From positions 1 through 8,438 of the forward strand of contig JAJRXN010000267.1 in NCBI GenBank assembly GCA_024276295.1: a stretch of DNA of 8,438 nucleotides. Reading direction: 5' to 3'. Origin of the DNA: Acidobacteriota bacterium (GTDB taxonomy: Bacteria > Acidobacteriota > Polarisedimenticolia > J045). The position numbers and the translations under genes are program-made. Positions 6,596 to 8,438 of the stretch are shown in pieces. Below the pieces are notes generated by a model that searched no databases, was not told the origin of the DNA, and saw only the letters and a list, made by a program, of their open reading frames with translations. Numbering within the stretch: position 1 is the first letter of the stretch; each line of letters begins with the position of its first letter.

Positions 6596-8110
6596 ATGCC
6601 GGTTTTTCAGCATTTCGCGGCTCTTCCGACGCTCGTTCCCGCGGCGTTCGGGCTGGTCTTCCTCGTCTTCGCCCCGTTCATCGGGAACGACAAGAAGTGG
6701 CTGTGGGCGTTCACGACCGCGGCGATGGGACTGACGATCGTGATCCCGGCGATCATGCTGGCCAAGATCGGCTTGTACGGTGACGTACTCGAGACGGCCG
6801 GCGTCGCCGGGAACTTCATGGTGCGGACAGACCGGCTGGCGCTCTGGCTCGACATCCTGTTCGGGGTCGCGGGTCTGCTGGCACTGCTCATCACTCCGGC
6901 GTACCTCGATCGCTCGGACAGTCATCGCCCCGAGGTCTATCCGCTGTTCCTGATCGCCGTCGCCGGCATGACGATGATGGTCGGAAGCAACCACCTGGTG
7001 ATGATCTTCGTCGGGCTCGAGGTGCTGTCGATCACGCTGTACGTTCTCTGCGGGCTGGCGCGGGACCGGTCGGTGCAGATCGAGGCGGCGCTCAAGTACT
7101 TCCTGCTCGGAGCGTTTTCGACCTCGTTCCTGGTCTTCGGACTGGCGCTGATCCTCGGCGCGACCGGACGCCTCGACCTCCCCGGCGTGGCCTCGGCGGT
7201 GATCGGCATCGGTGGCGTCGAACTCCACGACAGGGCGTTGCTGCTGGCCGGCCTGGCGATGTTCCTGATCGCGTTTGCGTTCAAGGTCGGTGCGGTTCCG
7301 TTCCATTTCTGGATGCCTGACGTCTACCAGGGTGCGCCGACGCCGGTCACGGCATTCATGGCTGCAGGGACCAAGGCCGCGGCCTTCGGCGTGCTGCTGC
7401 GCGTCCTGTACGTCGCGTTTTCCGGAGCGGACGAGATCGTCTCCCGCTGGGCGCCGATCATCGCTCTGCTGGCGGTGGCGACGATGCTCGTCGGAAACGT
7501 GCTGGCTCTGGTCCAGACGCGCGTCAAGCGGCTGCTGGCCTACTCCAGCGTGGCCCACGCCGGCTACCTGCTGCTGGCGCTCGTGCCGGCCAGCACGGGG
7601 GAGTACACCGGCAAGATCCTTGGTGGATCGGCGCTGCTGTTCTACCTGTTCACCTACACGTTCATGACGATCGGAGCGTTCATCGTCGTCTCGCTGTTCC
7701 AGAGCGATCGCGAGGACGCGGACCACTTCAGCCAGTTCGCCGGCCTGTGGCACCGTCGTCCGCTGCTGGCGGCGGCGATGGGCGTGTTCCTGCTCTCCCT
7801 GACCGGCATTCCACCGCTCGGCGGATTCACCGGCAAGTACGTCGTCTTCCTCTCCGTGCTCGATGCCGGCCATCCGGTGCTCGCCGTCGTGATGGGCATC
7901 GCGGCGGTGATCGGTGCGGCGTACTACCTGCGGGTGCTGATGCTGATGTTCATCGCCAAGCCCGAGGAAGACCTCTCGGCCCGGATGGTCGTGCCCGGGC
8001 CGGCCGGCCTTGCGCTGGCGATCGCGGTGATCGCCACGTTCGTGCTGGGGATCGCGCCGTTCCTGCTGTACGACCCCCTGCTGACCGCAATGCGGGCCAC
8101 GGCCTTCTGA
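6596..8110 (+). CDS. nuoN: NADH-quinone oxidoreductase subunit N
   Basis: NuoN (ND2 homologue) is the antiporter-like proton-pumping subunit nearest NuoK and NuoJ. From the ATG at 6596 it has 504 residues, close to the usual 480-500, with about 14 hydrophobic segments. Key residues: Glu142 in IFVGLEVLSITLYVL, Lys167 in ALKYFLLGAFSTS, Lys230 in AFKVGAVPFHFWMPDVYQGA, Lys260 in AAGTKAAAFGVLLR, and Lys414 in GIPPLGGFTGKYVVF. These fit the E. coli NuoN positions Glu133, Lys217, Lys247 and Lys395 (from memory). VPFHFWMPDVYQGAPTPVTAF marks NuoN specifically; NuoM would read closer to PFHTWLPDAHVEAPT, so this is not a displaced nuoM. An in-frame GTG at 6581 would add five residues but has a poorer ribosome site. 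The gene starts 24 nt after nuoL and ends 2 nt before the EIIA gene. Confidence 0.96.
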   Translation: MPVFQHFAALPTLVPAAFGLVFLVFAPFIGNDKKWLWAFTTAAMGLTIVIPAIMLAKIGLYGDVLETAGVAGNFMVRTDRLALWLDILFGVAGLLALLITPAYLDRSDSHRPEVYPLFLIAVAGMTMMVGSNHLVMIFVGLEVLSITLYVLCGLARDRSVQIEAALKYFLLGAFSTSFLVFGLALILGATGRLDLPGVASAVIGIGGVELHDRALLLAGLAMFLIAFAFKVGAVPFHFWMPDVYQGAPTPVTAFMAAGTKAAAFGVLLRVLYVAFSGADEIVSRWAPIIALLAVATMLVGNVLALVQTRVKRLLAYSSVAHAGYLLLALVPASTGEYTGKILGGSALLFYLFTYTFMTIGAFIVVSLFQSDREDADHFSQFAGLWHRRPLLAAAMGVFLLSLTGIPPLGGFTGKYVVFLSVLDAGHPVLAVVMGIAAVIGAAYYLRVLMLMFIAKPEEDLSARMVVPGPAGLALAIAVIATFVLGIAPFLLYDPLLTAMRATAF

Positions 8111-8112
8111 AC

Positions 8113-8438
8113 GTGGTGCTGCTCGACCTGCTCGAACGACATGCGGTCGGGGCGGGAATCGCCCCGGTGGATCGGGACGAGGTGCTCCGCTGGTTCGCCA
8201 GTCGCTTCGAGGAGGCGGGCGTGCTGCCGGACGCTGGTCCGGCGTTCCTGGCGCTGGTCGAGCGCGAGCGGATCGCGAGCACCGTGCTGGTCGAGGGGAT
8301 CGCGGTGCCCCATGCGCGGGTGCCGGGCGCGCGGCGGCTGGCGTTCGGCGTGCTGCGGCCGGACCGCCCCGTGATCTTCGGCGGCGAGCGCCCCGCTGCC
8401 GTCGAACTGGTGTTCGCGGTCGTCGGCCCACCCGAGGA
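8113..8438 (+). CDS. PTS EIIA-type (fructose/PtsN family) domain protein, 3' end outside window
   Basis: The frame from GTG 8113 stays open to the window end (108 residues visible). It reads as an EIIA type-2 domain, the phosphocarrier fold of fructose/mannitol permeases and of the regulator PtsN (EIIA-Ntr). After an N-terminal LLDLLE and a DRDEVLRWFASRF helix comes ERIASTVLVEGIAVPHARVP, the active-site region, with phosphorylatable His67 in PHAR (codon at 8311). A strand VELVFAVVGPPE then matches the family's LVFLL-x-xP segment. The usual glycines after ST are replaced by VLV. A free-standing PtsN is about 150 residues, so roughly 40 are missing if it is one; a fusion to another domain cannot be excluded. 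The start is uncertain: GTG 8113 or GTG 8116, both without a clear Shine-Dalgarno site. The 2-nt gap after nuoN suggests co-transcription. Its target cannot be told from this sequence. Confidence 0.8.
   Translation, partial: MVLLDLLERHAVGAGIAPVDRDEVLRWFASRFEEAGVLPDAGPAFLALVERERIASTVLVEGIAVPHARVPGARRLAFGVLRPDRPVIFGGERPAAVELVFAVVGPPE

Noticed and set aside
6596..8110. Possibility that the last nuo gene is nuoM rather than nuoN
   Set aside because: The VPFHFWMPDVYQGAPTPV motif, the ALKYFLLG motif and the Lys in GGFTGK are NuoN features; NuoM signatures such as HTWLPDAH are absent.
4376..8110. Possibility that L and N belong to an Mrp antiporter or a membrane-bound hydrogenase
   Set aside because: NuoJ, NuoK and NuoH precede them in a NADH-dehydrogenase operon with NuoF and NuoG, and the quinone-site loop of NuoH is complete.
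6587..8431. 614-codon open frame on the - strand opposite nuoN and the EIIA gene
   Set aside because: Same artefact: it covers a complete nuoN and an EIIA domain on the other strand, and its product is low-complexity and polar without recognisable motifs.

Overview
The window is a GC-rich stretch of bacterial chromosome, coding on the + strand throughout. It holds the distal half of a respiratory complex I (proton-pumping NADH:quinone oxidoreductase) operon and the start of one further gene. The order is nuoF (3' part only), nuoG, nuoH, nuoJ, nuoK, nuoL, nuoN, then a truncated gene for a PTS EIIA-type (fructose/PtsN family) protein. Strong G/C bias at third codon positions opens long false frames on both strands. 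Nothing here fixes the phylum. A respiring, high-GC, probably environmental bacterium fits; I do not name a lineage.

Layout: 2-742 is the C-terminal part of NuoF (SLBB domain and N3 cluster domain); 762-2441 is NuoG (cluster-binding N-terminal half plus a short molybdopterin-oxidoreductase-like tail); 2444-3490 is NuoH (quinone-channel subunit); 3487-4023 is NuoJ; 4027-4353 is NuoK; 4376-6571 is NuoL (distal antiporter-like subunit with the lateral helix); 6596-8110 is NuoN (proximal antiporter-like subunit); 8113-8438 is the EIIA domain, cut by the window end. The genes are packed: gaps of 19, 2, -4, 3, 22, 24 and 2 nt. There is no room for an internal promoter or terminator, so one polycistronic transcript is likely. 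No RNA gene, mobile element, CRISPR array or long intergenic region is visible.

How it works: electrons from NADH enter at NuoF (FMN, N3), pass through the NuoG clusters, then normally through NuoI (N6a/N6b) and NuoB (N2) to quinone bound at the NuoD/NuoB/NuoH interface. NuoH, J, K, N, (M) and L couple this to proton pumping. The main oddity is what is missing: nuoI is absent between nuoH and nuoJ, which overlap by ATGA, and nuoM is absent between nuoL and nuoN. Both junctions are clean with no remnants. NuoL still has a full-length lateral-helix region, and NuoG still has the upstream part of the electron wire, so I infer that NuoI and probably NuoM are encoded elsewhere. I do not see a wholly new system. 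The best leads are this gene relocation or loss, the short NuoG that keeps an N7-type cysteine set, and the EIIA gene abutting nuoN.
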